Position numbers and translations under genes: made by a program
The notes under the pieces: model-generated
The model's database searches: none
What the model saw: only the letters and a program-made list of their open reading frames with translations
Told to the model about the DNA's origin: nothing
In this document: positions 11,467-19,324 of the stretch, piece after piece
How positions within the stretch are numbered: the first letter of the stretch is position 1
How the letters are laid out: each line of letters starts with the position of its first letter
Assembly (NCBI RefSeq): GCF_041022165.1
Contig: NZ_CP163302.1
Span: 620,001 to 684,000, forward strand
DNA from: Sinomonas sp. P10A9
GTDB taxonomy: Bacteria > Actinomycetota > Actinomycetes > Actinomycetales > Micrococcaceae
Reading direction: 5' to 3'
Length of the DNA stretch: 64,000 nt

Positions 11467-11561
11467 CTGGGGTCCTCCGTGGTGGCTTCGGTCCCGACTA
11501 CCTTATAAACAATTGGTAACGGTCGGGGTCAGGCGCGCGGTACCGGACCCGGACGGGGCCG

Positions 11562-12101
11562 CTAACCGGCGATGCCGGCGAACGCGAGCGCCTGCCGCAC
11601 GAGCTCACCGCGGCCCCCCACAAACTCCATCTGGACGGGCCCGCCGAGGACCTCCGCGGGCGACATCCAGGTGAGCTCGAGCGCGTCCTGGCGTGGCTGG
11701 CACTCGCCGGCCACGGGGATCACGTAGGCGAGGGAGACGGCGTGCTGACGCTCGTCCGTGAAGCCCGTCTGCGACGGCGACGGGAAGTACTCGACGACGG
11801 TGAACGGTACCGGGCTGACCGGCAGCTGCGGCAGCGCGAGCGGGCCGAGGTCCTTCTCGATGTGGCGCAGGAGGGCAGCGCGGATCGTCTCCTTGTACAG
11901 GACCCGCCCCGAGACGAGGCTGCGCATCATGTTGCCCTCAGTATCGGCCTGCAGCAGGAGCCCGACCTCGTTGACGTAGCCGAGCGGATCGAGGCGCACG
12001 GGCAGCGCTTCGACGTAGAGCATGGGCAGCCGGTTCCGCGCCTCGTAGAGGTCCTCCGGGGAGAGCCAGCCGGGATACGGGTCGGGGGTTCGAACTGCCA
12101 T
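11562..12101 (-). CDS. Nudix-like protein of the DUF4916 type with degenerate box
   Basis: 179 residues. The central fold resembles Nudix hydrolases: DPLGYVNEVGLLLQ, then SGRVLYKETIRAALLRHIEKDLG. Aligned to the Nudix box G-x5-E-x7-REUxEE, Gly65, Glu71 and Arg79 are kept, but the metal-binding REUxEE is RHIEKD (79-84), so ordinary pyrophosphohydrolase activity is doubtful. FTDERQHAVSLAYVIPV and PRQDALELTWMSPAEV are strongly family-like. This matches the actinobacterial family catalogued as DUF4916; the role is unknown. It lies downstream of the co-oriented unknown VOC gene, with a 10-base gap between that gene's stop and its ATG. Confidence 0.8.
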   Translation of the reverse strand: MAVRTPDPYPGWLSPEDLYEARNRLPMLYVEALPVRLDPLGYVNEVGLLLQADTEGNMMRSLVSGRVLYKETIRAALLRHIEKDLGPLALPQLPVSPVPFTVVEYFPSPSQTGFTDERQHAVSLAYVIPVAGECQPRQDALELTWMSPAEVLGGPVQMEFVGGRGELVRQALAFAGIAG

Positions 12102-12111
12102 GCTTACTGTT

Positions 12112-12918
12112 CTACCGCATCCGGGCCCGCTCTGGGCCGCCCGTGGTCAGGATCGTGACGGCGCTCCCGTCCGGCAAGGGTACTGTGACGCGCACGACGC
12201 CGCCGGATCGCCCGGGGGAGAGGCTCGCCTCCTGCTCCTCCCGCCCCATCTCCGTTTCGGGTACGGATCTCGCTGCGGATTCGGCATCTCGGGTACGCCC
12301 AGCCTCCGTGTCCATGCGCCATCCGGCCAGGGCGAGGCGGGGCTGGAGCTCCTTCGCCGGGCCGGCGTACTCGAAGGCGAGGCTCACCGAGGTCGCGGCG
12401 TCGCGGACTGCGGCGAGCACCCCTCCGTTCTTCGCGGTGAACTCCCGCGACTCGCCGGGTCCCAGCATGTTCTGGGGCCGCGGTCGGCCGCCGATTGCGG
12501 CGAGCGCGGCCGCCGCGCGTTCGAGGTCCGGGGTGTGCCATTCGAGCCGAACCGTCAGGTCCGGGTCGGCATCGGTGTACCGGCCGGCGTGCGCCGTTGG
12601 CTCTGCGAGGAACTCGAAGCCGTCTGGCCCAGTGATCCTGACCCGAGCGCCGGCTGGGGTCTCCTCGAGGGCTGCCTGGCCGCCGTCCTGCGCGGTGCGG
12701 CGCGCGAACTCCGCCGGGTCGCGGATCTCGACACCGAACACCGTGGTCCCATCCCGGGCCGTGCCCTTCTCGGCCGACCGGAGGCGCACGCGCCCACTGC
12801 GCGAGTCGAGGACGGCCCACCCCTCTCCCTCCTCCGCGGGCACGAGCCCGAGGTCCAGCAGGAGCCGGCGCAGGTCCGGCAGGGCCGATGTGTAGCGGGT
12901 GGGAAGAACGCGGAGCAT
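12112..12918 (-). CDS. VOC/glyoxalase-fold protein
   Basis: 268 residues from the ATG at 12918. Two or more vicinal-oxygen-chelate-like modules are suggested by the repeated pattern of LLxDLGLVPAEEGEGWAVLDSRSGRVRL and VRLEWHTPDLERAAAALAAIGG, each beginning a beta-alpha-beta-beta-beta unit. FGVEIRDPAEFARR and GPDGFEFLAEP complete typical VOC strands. The usual His/Glu metal ligands are not obvious, so catalytic activity is uncertain; bleomycin-resistance-like or unknown binding functions are possible. Its start faces the divergent YdeI-family gene with only 64 bases between ATGs, so the promoters must overlap. Downstream it leads into the DUF4916 gene. Confidence 0.78.
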   Translation of the reverse strand: MLRVLPTRYTSALPDLRRLLLDLGLVPAEEGEGWAVLDSRSGRVRLRSAEKGTARDGTTVFGVEIRDPAEFARRTAQDGGQAALEETPAGARVRITGPDGFEFLAEPTAHAGRYTDADPDLTVRLEWHTPDLERAAAALAAIGGRPRPQNMLGPGESREFTAKNGGVLAAVRDAATSVSLAFEYAGPAKELQPRLALAGWRMDTEAGRTRDAESAARSVPETEMGREEQEASLSPGRSGGVVRVTVPLPDGSAVTILTTGGPERARMR

Positions 12919-12982
12919 GGCTCTCCTTTCGGTGTGGCTCCATGGTTGCGCGTGCGGGGCTGCGCGGGGAAGGCTTGGGTGC

Positions 12983-13573
12983 ATGGCTCCCGAGCTCCCC
13001 GAACTCCTGGTCGCCGACGCCGCGGAATGGCGCAGCTGGCTCGCCGAGAACCACGCCGAGAGTCGCGGTGTATGGCTCGTGCTGCACAAGAAGGGCGGCA
13101 CGGTGACCGGGCTGCAGTACGAGCCGGCCGTGCTCGAGGCGCTGTGCTTCGGCTGGATCGACGGGCAGCTGCGCGCCCGAGACGCCGAGAGCTCCGCGAT
13201 CCGCTTCACGCCCCGCTCGCGGACGAGCAGGTGGTCCCAGTCCAATGTGGACCGCGTAGGGCGCCTCGAAGCGGAGGGGCGCATGACGCCGGCCGGGCGC
13301 GCCGCCGTCGACGCAGCCAGGTCCGACGGGCGGTGGGAGCTCGCGTACGCGGGCGCCGCCGCCGCGGAGACGCCCGCGGACCTGGCCGCCGCGATCGCGG
13401 CCGTGCCGGAGGCGCAGGCGATGTTCGATGTCCTCACGTCGACGAATCGCTTTGCCCTCATCTACCGGACCACGTCGGTCAAGAAGCCCGAGACGCGGGC
13501 GCGCAAGATCGCCGAGTACGTCGACATGCTCGCCCGGCACGAGACCATCTACCCGCAGAAGCGGAGGCCCTGA
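12983..13573 (+). CDS. YdeI/OmpD-associated (DUF1905-linked) family protein
   Basis: 196 residues. Family landmarks are WRSWLAENHAESRGVWLVLHKK, then EALCFGWIDGQ, then FTPRSRTSRWSQSNVDRVGRL, and a C-terminal Arg/Lys-rich helix ending with the typical KKPETRARKIAEYVDMLARHE. YdeI-type proteins occur widely in bacteria. Some have been linked to stress or cationic peptide resistance, but no reaction is established. I used ATG at 12983 because the upstream in-frame residues are Cys/Gly-rich and unlike the family. A GGGGAAGG stretch ahead of it may serve as ribosome binding site. Confidence 0.85.
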   Translation: MAPELPELLVADAAEWRSWLAENHAESRGVWLVLHKKGGTVTGLQYEPAVLEALCFGWIDGQLRARDAESSAIRFTPRSRTSRWSQSNVDRVGRLEAEGRMTPAGRAAVDAARSDGRWELAYAGAAAAETPADLAAAIAAVPEAQAMFDVLTSTNRFALIYRTTSVKKPETRARKIAEYVDMLARHETIYPQKRRP

Positions 13574-13599
13574 CCGGACACCCGCCCCGGGGTTGAGGG

Positions 13600-15591
13600 T
13601 CAGGAGACGAGCGCCTGGGCCACGACGACGGCCGACGCCGCGCTCCACGCCTGCGGCCGGCACGCCGCCGGGTACGCGAGGGCCCGATCGGACTCGTCGG
13701 ACCCGATCCCCGAGAACAGCTCCGGCAGCGATCCGCCGAAGGACTCCGCTGCCCGAACGAGGGCCCGCGCCACGTGGGACGCCTCGCTCCGGAACCCGTC
13801 CGCAAGCATGCCCCGTACCGCGATGGCCGTGTCGTGCGACCACACCGACCCGCAGTGGTAGCTCAGGGGCCAGTAGCCCGCGGCGGCCGTGGTGAGGGTC
13901 CGGATCCCGAAGCCGCTGAAGAGTTCGGGCCCGACGAGCCGGTCGACGACGATCCTGGCCTCATCGGCGTCGAGCAGCCCGGTGCCCAGCAGATGGCCCA
14001 TATTGGAGCCGGGCGCATCGAGGGGAGTGCCGCCGCCGTCGAGCGCCATCGCCGGGAACTTCCCCTCGGCGTCGTCCACCCAGAACCCCTCGCGGAAGCG
14101 CTCCCGCAGGTCGGCCGCGAACTGCCGCAGGGCAGAGGACTGCTCCCGAAGGCCCTGTCCGCCGCCGGGCTGGCGCAGCTCGTCGAACAGGTCTGCAGCC
14201 TCGAGCGCAGCCTGGTAGGCGTACCCCTGGACTTCCGCGAGCGCGATCGGCCCGTCGGCTCGCCTCCCGTCGAGGAACTGCATCGCGTCCGCCGAGTCCT
14301 TCCAGCCCTGATTGCTGAGCCCATGGCCGGACTCGTCGCGGTACGCGAGGAAGCCGCGCGGACCCGTGGCCGCGCCGAGGAGCCAGTCCGCTGCGCGCTG
14401 CGCGGCCGGCAGGAGGGCCCGCACCGCGTCCGGCGCCCGGCCTGTGCGCCAGAGCTCGCCGAGCAGGCACAGCCACAGGGCCGTCGCATCGACGGTGCCG
14501 TAGTACACAGGCGGGAGCCGCAGCTGGTCGCCGCCCGGCCCATGGCTGACGACGAGCTCGCGGGCCCTGATCTCGTGCGGGATCTTCCCCTGCTCTTCGG
14601 CGGAGTCCACGTCGCGCTGCTTCCCCTGGTACGCCGCCAGCGCCCGCAGCGTCCCGGCAGCGAGCGCTGAGTCCCGCGGCAGCATGAGCCGAGCAGCCCA
14701 CAGGGAGTCGCGCCCGAAGAGCGTGAAATACCACGGTGCACCCGCTGCGAGGAAGGGCGCATCGGGTGCGCGGTCCGACACGAGCCGGAGTCCCGCAAGT
14801 TGGGTGAGCGAGGTGGCGAGCAGGCCGCCGACGGCGCCCCGCGGTGCCTCGTCGTTCGCCTGACCCGCCGCATCGTGGTCTTGGGCCGCACGCACGATCG
14901 CGCCCGCGTCCTCGAGAGCGGCCGTCCACTCCGCACGGAACGGCTCCCCGCGGCCCAGCGTCGCGGACCAGACGAGGGAGGGGTGGCCGGACGGGAACCC
15001 GTCCGTGTCGTCCTCATCCCGCTCGATCGCGGTCACGATACGCGCCCCGGGCGTCGCGGCGGTGACCACGACGGACCTTCCGTCCGCCGCCCAGACGAGC
15101 CGCGCGGCGTCGTGCGCGCCATCGACGGGATGGTGCTCGGGCTCCACACGGTCGGTGCGGCGGCCCACCCGCACGGCGTCCATCGTGGCGAAGTCCGCGC
15201 TCAGATGCACGGCCAACGTGCAGTCAACGCGGGGGAGGGAAGTGGTCAGCTCGATCCGGTGCCGCACGGTGCCGGGTTCGGTATTCCAGGTCTGGACCAC
15301 CCGGACGGCTGGGTCTAGCGTCTCGCCCGCGATGTTGCGCGCGAGTCCGTCCACCATGATCCGGCCGCCCCGCACGGATACGCCCACGGATTCGGGCTCG
15401 GCACCGTCCACGGTCACGAGCGCCCGGTCGAGGAGGCGGGTGTCTGCGTGGAAGACGCCCGTGAGCCCTACAGGGTCCGGCGCGAGGCGCCCGTCGCCGC
15501 CGAGCCAGAGCTGCGACGGCGCGGCGACGGCCACGTGCTGGCGGTGGAGGGAGGGCTGGAGGGGCTGGGAAGGCTTGAGGGGCTCGTCCAT
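13600..15591 (-). CDS. Glycogen debranching enzyme-like (amylo-alpha-1,6-glucosidase) glycosidase
   Basis: 663 residues from the ATG at 15591. The N-terminal domain (about 15-230) matches the debranching-enzyme N-terminal beta-sandwich: PSQLWLGGDGRLAPDPVGLTG, then FHADTRLLDRALVTVDG. The C-terminal part is an (alpha/alpha)6 barrel: GAPWYFTLFGRDSLWAAR, GKIPHEIRARE, and AEVQGYAYQAALEAADLF are the usual landmarks. Such proteins act on alpha-glucosidic branches or related oligosaccharides, but most are uncharacterised. An alternative GTG at 15642 lies inside the terminal repeat of the adjacent insertion sequence and is probably not native. The element starts about 42 bases upstream of the ATG, so the native promoter has probably been separated or replaced. 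Confidence 0.85.
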   Translation of the reverse strand: MDEPLKPSQPLQPSLHRQHVAVAAPSQLWLGGDGRLAPDPVGLTGVFHADTRLLDRALVTVDGAEPESVGVSVRGGRIMVDGLARNIAGETLDPAVRVVQTWNTEPGTVRHRIELTTSLPRVDCTLAVHLSADFATMDAVRVGRRTDRVEPEHHPVDGAHDAARLVWAADGRSVVVTAATPGARIVTAIERDEDDTDGFPSGHPSLVWSATLGRGEPFRAEWTAALEDAGAIVRAAQDHDAAGQANDEAPRGAVGGLLATSLTQLAGLRLVSDRAPDAPFLAAGAPWYFTLFGRDSLWAARLMLPRDSALAAGTLRALAAYQGKQRDVDSAEEQGKIPHEIRARELVVSHGPGGDQLRLPPVYYGTVDATALWLCLLGELWRTGRAPDAVRALLPAAQRAADWLLGAATGPRGFLAYRDESGHGLSNQGWKDSADAMQFLDGRRADGPIALAEVQGYAYQAALEAADLFDELRQPGGGQGLREQSSALRQFAADLRERFREGFWVDDAEGKFPAMALDGGGTPLDAPGSNMGHLLGTGLLDADEARIVVDRLVGPELFSGFGIRTLTTAAAGYWPLSYHCGSVWSHDTAIAVRGMLADGFRSEASHVARALVRAAESFGGSLPELFSGIGSDESDRALAYPAACRPQAWSAASAVVVAQALVS

Positions 15592-15632
15592 GCCGCCACG
15601 GTACCGCCGGGTGCCCGGATCCGATAGGCCGA

Positions 15633-15692
15633 GTTGACTCACGGAAGACCTCCGCGTGGCCGGGGTCGTTGCCTCATCTTGAAACCTCCGCG
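15633..15692. repeat. Left terminal repeats of the insertion sequence (two copies)
   Basis: Outer copy 15633-15656 begins GTTGACTCACGG and ends ACCTCCGCG. Inner copy 15668-15692 begins GTTGCCTCATC and ends AACCTCCGCG. Each resembles the complement of the matching copy on the right end, outer with outer and inner with inner. Confidence 0.75.
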
Positions 15693-15742
15693 TGGCGGCG
15701 TGGTTCCCACAGGGGTGATCGGCCAGTGGCTATGCCGTTTCC

Positions 15743-16968
15743 ATGGAGCTGACGATGTCCCAGCGGCAGGCAGTGACGAAGAAGAAGGCCCTCGCCTATC
15801 GGGACGCGTCCCGGGCGGGGAAGGGCCGGATCCTGGATGAGCTGGTCGATCTGACCGGATGGCACCGGGATTATGCACGGGCGGCGCTGCGGGAGGCGCT
15901 GGCGCTGCGCGAGGTCCGCCGCTGCGAGCCGCGCGCGCCGCTGTCCGGGCCGCGGGTCATCGCCGCGCTGGAGACATGTTGGGCAGTGCTTCGTGGCCCG
16001 GCCGGCCAGCGCCTCGCGCCCATACTCCCGACCCTTGTGCCGATGCTGCGCCGGGACGGGGAACTGGAGCTGAGCGAGGAGGAGGCGGCGCTGCTGTGCC
16101 GAATGAGCGCGGCCACGATCGACCGCCGCCTCGCTGCGGCGCGGTCGCGGATGGTGCTGCGGGGCCGGTGCCATACCAAGCCCGGATCACTGCTGAAGTC
16201 CCAGATCCCGGTGCGGACGTGGGCGGACTGGGACGAGGGCACGCCCGGGTTCGTGGAGATCGACCTCGTCGGGCACGAGGGCGGAAAGGCGCCGGGGAGT
16301 TCTGCTTCACGCTCACCGTCACGGATGTCGCCACCGGATGGACGGTGAACCGGTCGGTGAGGAACAAGGCCCACAAGTGGGTGCTGGATCGAGCACGCAG
16401 TGGGCTTGTCCCGTTTCCCGTGCTGGGGATCGACTCGGACAACGGATCCGAGTTCATCAACAAGGCCCTGTTGGCCTGGTGCGAGCAGCGCCGGATCACC
16501 TTCACCCGCTCCCGGTCCGGGAACAAGAACGACGGGGCCTACGTGGAGCAGAAGAACTAGTCCCAGGTCCGCGAGCTCGTGGGCTACTACCGCTACGACA
16601 CCGCGGCGGAACTGGCCAAGCTCAACGAGATCTGGGAACTCGACGCGGTGTTCGCCAACTACCTCCTGCCACAGCAGAAGCTCCACGAGAAGCAGCGCAT
16701 CGGCGCAAAGGTGGTCAAGAAGCACGACGAGGCCCGCACACCGCACCAGCGCACCGCCGCGCACCCGGCGGTCAGGAAGCGGCCGGTCATCACGATGAAC
16801 GCCGCCTTCAAACGCCTCCGGCCCGCCGCGCACTCACGCCAGATCCTCGCTCTCACCGCCGAGCTCGAGGTCCTTGCCCAGGCCAAGCCCGCGCCCCGGC
16901 TCCAAGCCATCAACCACTCCTGGAACGCCGGACTGAACCGGAGGAATCCACGCGAGGCAACGAACTAG
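15743..16968 (+). pseudogene. DDE transposase broken by a frameshift and an amber stop
   Basis: N-terminal half in one frame (15743 to about 16290): a helix-turn-helix region (GWHRDYARAALREAL), then TIDRRLAAARSRM, RTWADWDEGTPGFVEIDLVGHEGG with the first catalytic Asp. A one-base loss near 16290-16294 moves the reading to another frame, which continues GEFCFTLTVTDVATGWTVN, IGIDSDNGSEFIN-like (second Asp, here LGIDSDNGSEF) and NKNDGAYVEQKN with the catalytic Glu. TAG at 16558-16560 stands where relatives have Trp (TGG). The rest (SQVRELVGYYRYDTAAEL to the stop at 16968) is intact in the same frame. All three DDE residues are present but on separate open frames, so no active protein is expected without readthrough and frameshifting. 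Confidence 0.85.
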
Positions 16969-16973
16969 CCCTC

Positions 16974-17034
16974 CGCGGAGCTTTCCAGATGAGGCAACGA
17001 ACCGGGCTTCGCGGAGGTATTGACGTGAGGCAAC
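16974..17034. repeat. Right terminal repeats of the insertion sequence (two copies)
   Basis: Inner copy 16974-16998 matches the complement of the left inner copy at 23 of 25 bases. Outer copy 17010-17034 shares CGCGGAGGT at one end and TGAGGCAAC at the other. The inner copy starts 3 bases after the transposase stop. Confidence 0.78.
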
Positions 17035-17160
17035 AGGGGCCGGGATTTCCTGTCTGCGTGCTTGGCCGGGCGGCGGTGGGAGGGGATCTGGGAGGCGGTT
17101 CCCAGCGAGTGCAGAGGATTCTCACGGGACGCTCCAACGTGCCTGCGCGAAACTTAGAGG

Positions 17161-17862
17161 ATGCTCCACGTCACCGCGTCCACCCGCCGTGCGGCTGCCG
17201 CCGTGCTGGCCACGGTGGGCGTTGTCGTGTTCGGGTGGCTCCTCGAGTCCGTGGCCGGCGACTGGGGGCTGGCAGACCTCGACTGGCCGGTCCTGAAGGG
17301 GCTCGCTGCACACCGGGGTCCCGCGGCCACCGCGTGGGCACAGGCCCTGCACGCGGGGTCGGGGCCCGTGGCCACGCTCGCCGTGGCCGGGATCGTTGCG
17401 GCCGTGTGGGCGGTGGTGGGACGGGAGCTGAGGCGCCCGGCGCTCCTGCTCGGTGCCCCGCTCGTTGACCTGGCTCTCGTCACCGCTGTCCGTTACTGGG
17501 TGGAGCGTGAACGGCCGCCGGCGTGGTTCGACGCCGTGGGCGGGACGGGCGGTCCGGCGTTCCCCTCGGTCCATACCTCGGTAGTACTCACGCTGCTGTT
17601 CGTGGCGCTCTACCTCGCCTACTCGCGGCGCGAGAGCCCGCGGGGGCTCGTGGTGGGCGTGCTCGTTGCGGGAGTGCTCGTCATGGCGGTTGCCGCGAGC
17701 GACCTCTACCTCGGCCGGCATTGGCTGACGGACATCGTCGCGTCCGGGGCTCTCAGCGCGATCGTGCTCGCTGGGGCCGTGTGGATCGACTCGCATTCGC
17801 GGCTCGGCTCGGACACGGCAGCCGCGGACGTGGCGCACCCCAGGGCCTCGGCGGACACTTGA
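17161..17862 (+). CDS. PAP2-family membrane phosphatase
   Basis: 233 residues with about five to six transmembrane segments. Phosphatidic acid phosphatase type 2/haloperoxidase motifs are C1 RYWVERERP (111-119, Arg in place of the usual Lys), C2 PSVH (135-138, Val in place of Gly), and C3 S180-D181-x5-H187-x3-D191. The second residue of C3 is normally Arg, which binds phosphate. Catalytic His138 and His187 and Asp191 are kept. It probably dephosphorylates a lipid phosphate such as undecaprenyl pyrophosphate or phosphatidylglycerol phosphate at the membrane, but the changed residues make activity uncertain. It starts 127 bases after the insertion sequence; GAGG is directly against the ATG. Confidence 0.85.
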   Translation: MLHVTASTRRAAAAVLATVGVVVFGWLLESVAGDWGLADLDWPVLKGLAAHRGPAATAWAQALHAGSGPVATLAVAGIVAAVWAVVGRELRRPALLLGAPLVDLALVTAVRYWVERERPPAWFDAVGGTGGPAFPSVHTSVVLTLLFVALYLAYSRRESPRGLVVGVLVAGVLVMAVAASDLYLGRHWLTDIVASGALSAIVLAGAVWIDSHSRLGSDTAAADVAHPRASADT

Positions 17863-17865
17863 GGC

Positions 17866-18297
17866 ATGCCGATCTTCCGCCGCCACCGGACGCACGGAGA
17901 CGCCGGGCCGCGTGGGGCCGCCCCTCCGTCTGACCCCGACGGGTCGCGTAGGGCTGGCGGGCCGCGTGGGGCCGCCCCTCCGTCTGACGCCGACGCGTCC
18001 GGAAGTGGCGCCTTGCCCGATGCCCCCGCGGCACGGCTGCGGGCGAGAGTCACAGGAATGGTGCAGGGGGTCGGCTTCCGCTACTGGACGCTTGCGGAGG
18101 CCGAGAAGCGTGCCCTCGTGGGCTCTGCCGGGAACATGCCCGACGGCACTGTCGAGGTCATCGCCGAGGGATCGCGTGCGGATGTTGAATCGATGCTTGC
18201 CTGGCTGCGTTCAGGCGGGACGCCCGGTCGGGTTGACAGCGTCCAAGCGACGATCGTCCCCGCGACCGGCGAGTTCACAGAGTTCAGCCTGTTCTGA
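17866..18297 (+). CDS. Acylphosphatase with duplicated low-complexity N-terminus
   Basis: Hydrolyses acyl phosphates such as acetyl or carbamoyl phosphate in the cytoplasm. The conserved core occupies residues about 57-143: RVTGMVQGVGFRYWT with catalytic Arg72, and GNMPDGTVEV with catalytic Asn90. Normal acylphosphatases are about 90 residues, so the first 50 residues are extra. They contain an 18-residue tandem duplication (14-31 and 32-49, each GPRGAAPPSD...) that arises from a 54-bp DNA duplication with a 30-bp perfect core. A later start would remove the extension, but no good ATG/GTG with a ribosome binding site is evident near residue 55. It lies 3 bases after the PAP2 stop, so co-transcription is likely. 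Confidence 0.88.
   Translation: MPIFRRHRTHGDAGPRGAAPPSDPDGSRRAGGPRGAAPPSDADASGSGALPDAPAARLRARVTGMVQGVGFRYWTLAEAEKRALVGSAGNMPDGTVEVIAEGSRADVESMLAWLRSGGTPGRVDSVQATIVPATGEFTEFSLF
17905..17988. repeat. 30-bp direct repeat (54-bp period) inside the acylphosphatase gene
   Basis: Identical 30-base copies at 17905-17934 and 17959-17988, starting GGGCCGCGTGGGG and ending CCGTCTGAC. The 54-bp spacing keeps the frame and encodes the duplicated 18-residue block. Confidence 0.85.
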
Positions 18298-18342
18298 TGC
18301 GCTGTCGTGCTGCGTCGTCGTGCCGCGCCGACGGTCCCGCCA

Positions 18343-18458
18343 GACACAACTCGGGGTCTGTTCGTGCCTGTATGGTCCGGTTTCCTGCGTGAATTGTGCC
18401 CGGTGGGACGCGACGCGCCAGTTTCCTGAGTGAACTGTGCCCTGCGGGACGCGACGCG
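18343..18458. repeat. Dispersed intergenic element plus 38-bp tandem repeat
   Basis: In the gap between convergent acylphosphatase and MBL genes. 18380-18417 and 18421-18458 are 38-bp imperfect direct copies (GTTTCCTG...GGGACGCGACGCG). The part 18343-18411 is similar to 30309-30377 (GACACNACTCGGGG at one end, TTGTGCC...GGGACGC at the other), which also lies between convergent genes. No coding potential. Confidence 0.6.
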
Positions 18459-18460
18459 GG

Positions 18461-19255
18461 CTACGCCCAGCCGCGCAGGTAGTCGAGCTGCGCCGCGACA
18501 GAGGTTTCGGCGGCACGGCGCACGCTCGGATCGATGTCCGTGTACACGGCATCGGTCACGTCGGCGACAGCCGCGTCCGGGCCGAGCCGCTCGAGCGCCG
18601 CACGCACCTGGTCCAGCCGCTCCCCGCGGTGCGCCGCGTACGCTCGGGCGATGGCGCTGAGGTCCGGCAGTACCGGGCCATGCGCTGGCAGGACCGTCGC
18701 CGGGCCCAGGGCCTCGAGCCGGCGCAGCGAATCGAGGTAGTCGCCGAGCCGGCCGTCGGGGAAGGCGAGCACCGTGGTCCCGCGGCCGAGGATCGTGTCA
18801 CCCGTCAGGACTGAGCCGTGCTCGCCGTCATCGGGCAGGAGCAGGGAGACCGAGTCCGCGGTGTGCCCGGGGGTGGCGAGGACTTCGATCCGCACGCCCG
18901 CGGCATCGATGCGCTCTCCGTCGTCCAGCGGGTCTGCGCTCAGGCACAGGGCTGCGTCCCGCGCGCGGACGGGTGCGCCTGTCATGCGGTGGAATTCCTC
19001 GGCGGCCTCTGTGTGGTCCACGTGGTGGTGGGTGAGGATGACGAGTTCGACGCGCCCCGTCGCTGCGAGCTCGGCGAGGTGCTTGTCGTCGAGCGGCCCC
19101 GGGTCCACCACGACGACCGATGTCGAGCCCGGCCTCGCGATGACGTACGAGTTGGTCCCGTCGAGGCTCATCGGTCCTGGGTTCGGCGCGAGCCTGTAGC
19201 GGGTCAGAGCGGAGCTCGCGACCCAGCGCGTGGCGGGGGTGACGTCGTCGGCCAT
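18461..19255 (-). CDS. MBL-fold metallo-hydrolase (LACTB2-like)
   Basis: 264 residues. The zinc-binding motif is THHHVDHT near residues 75-82, with the following His in ATPGHTADS, Asp in LTGDTILG and His in LPAHGP, so the full metallo-beta-lactamase metal set is present. The C-terminal winged-helix-like region (HRGERLDQVRAALERLGPDAAVADVTDAVY) is that of the LACTB2/glyoxalase II-like group, some of which are nucleases or thioesterases. The reaction in bacteria is mostly unassigned. Upstream lies a 376-bp GC-rich minisatellite, so its promoter is between 19256 and 19324 or inside the array. Convergent with the acylphosphatase gene. Confidence 0.9.
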   Translation of the reverse strand: MADDVTPATRWVASSALTRYRLAPNPGPMSLDGTNSYVIARPGSTSVVVVDPGPLDDKHLAELAATGRVELVILTHHHVDHTEAAEEFHRMTGAPVRARDAALCLSADPLDDGERIDAAGVRIEVLATPGHTADSVSLLLPDDGEHGSVLTGDTILGRGTTVLAFPDGRLGDYLDSLRRLEALGPATVLPAHGPVLPDLSAIARAYAAHRGERLDQVRAALERLGPDAAVADVTDAVYTDIDPSVRRAAETSVAAQLDYLRGWA

Positions 19256-19324
19256 GGCCTCAGCCTAGCTCGGGCGCGACGGCGTCTGCTCGCCCCGGGT
19301 GTGGGCGGAGATGGGGGTTGGGAG

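Larger units (their letters stand above)
15633..17034. mobile_element. Decayed insertion sequence with doubled terminal repeats
   Basis: About 1.4 kb. It encodes a single DDE (integrase-core) transposase, now a pseudogene, bracketed by inverted 25-bp terminal repeats. Each end has two copies about 35 bp apart: outer and inner on the left at 15633 and 15668, inner and outer on the right at 16974 and 17010. The transposase type (HEGG, SDNGSEFIN, EQKN motifs) resembles elements grouped as IS1202/ISNCY-like; the exact family needs ISfinder. No convincing target-site duplication was found. The ends are set by where the repeat homology stops and are uncertain by a few bases. Confidence 0.8.

Noticed and set aside
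12080..12101. tRNA-like GGTTCGAA word
   Set aside because: It lies at the start of the Nudix-like gene and no cloverleaf arms can be built around it.
15600..15642. GTG start at 15642 for the debranching-type glycosidase
   Set aside because: It has a fair GGAGG but lies inside the insertion-sequence terminal repeat, so it is probably not the native start.
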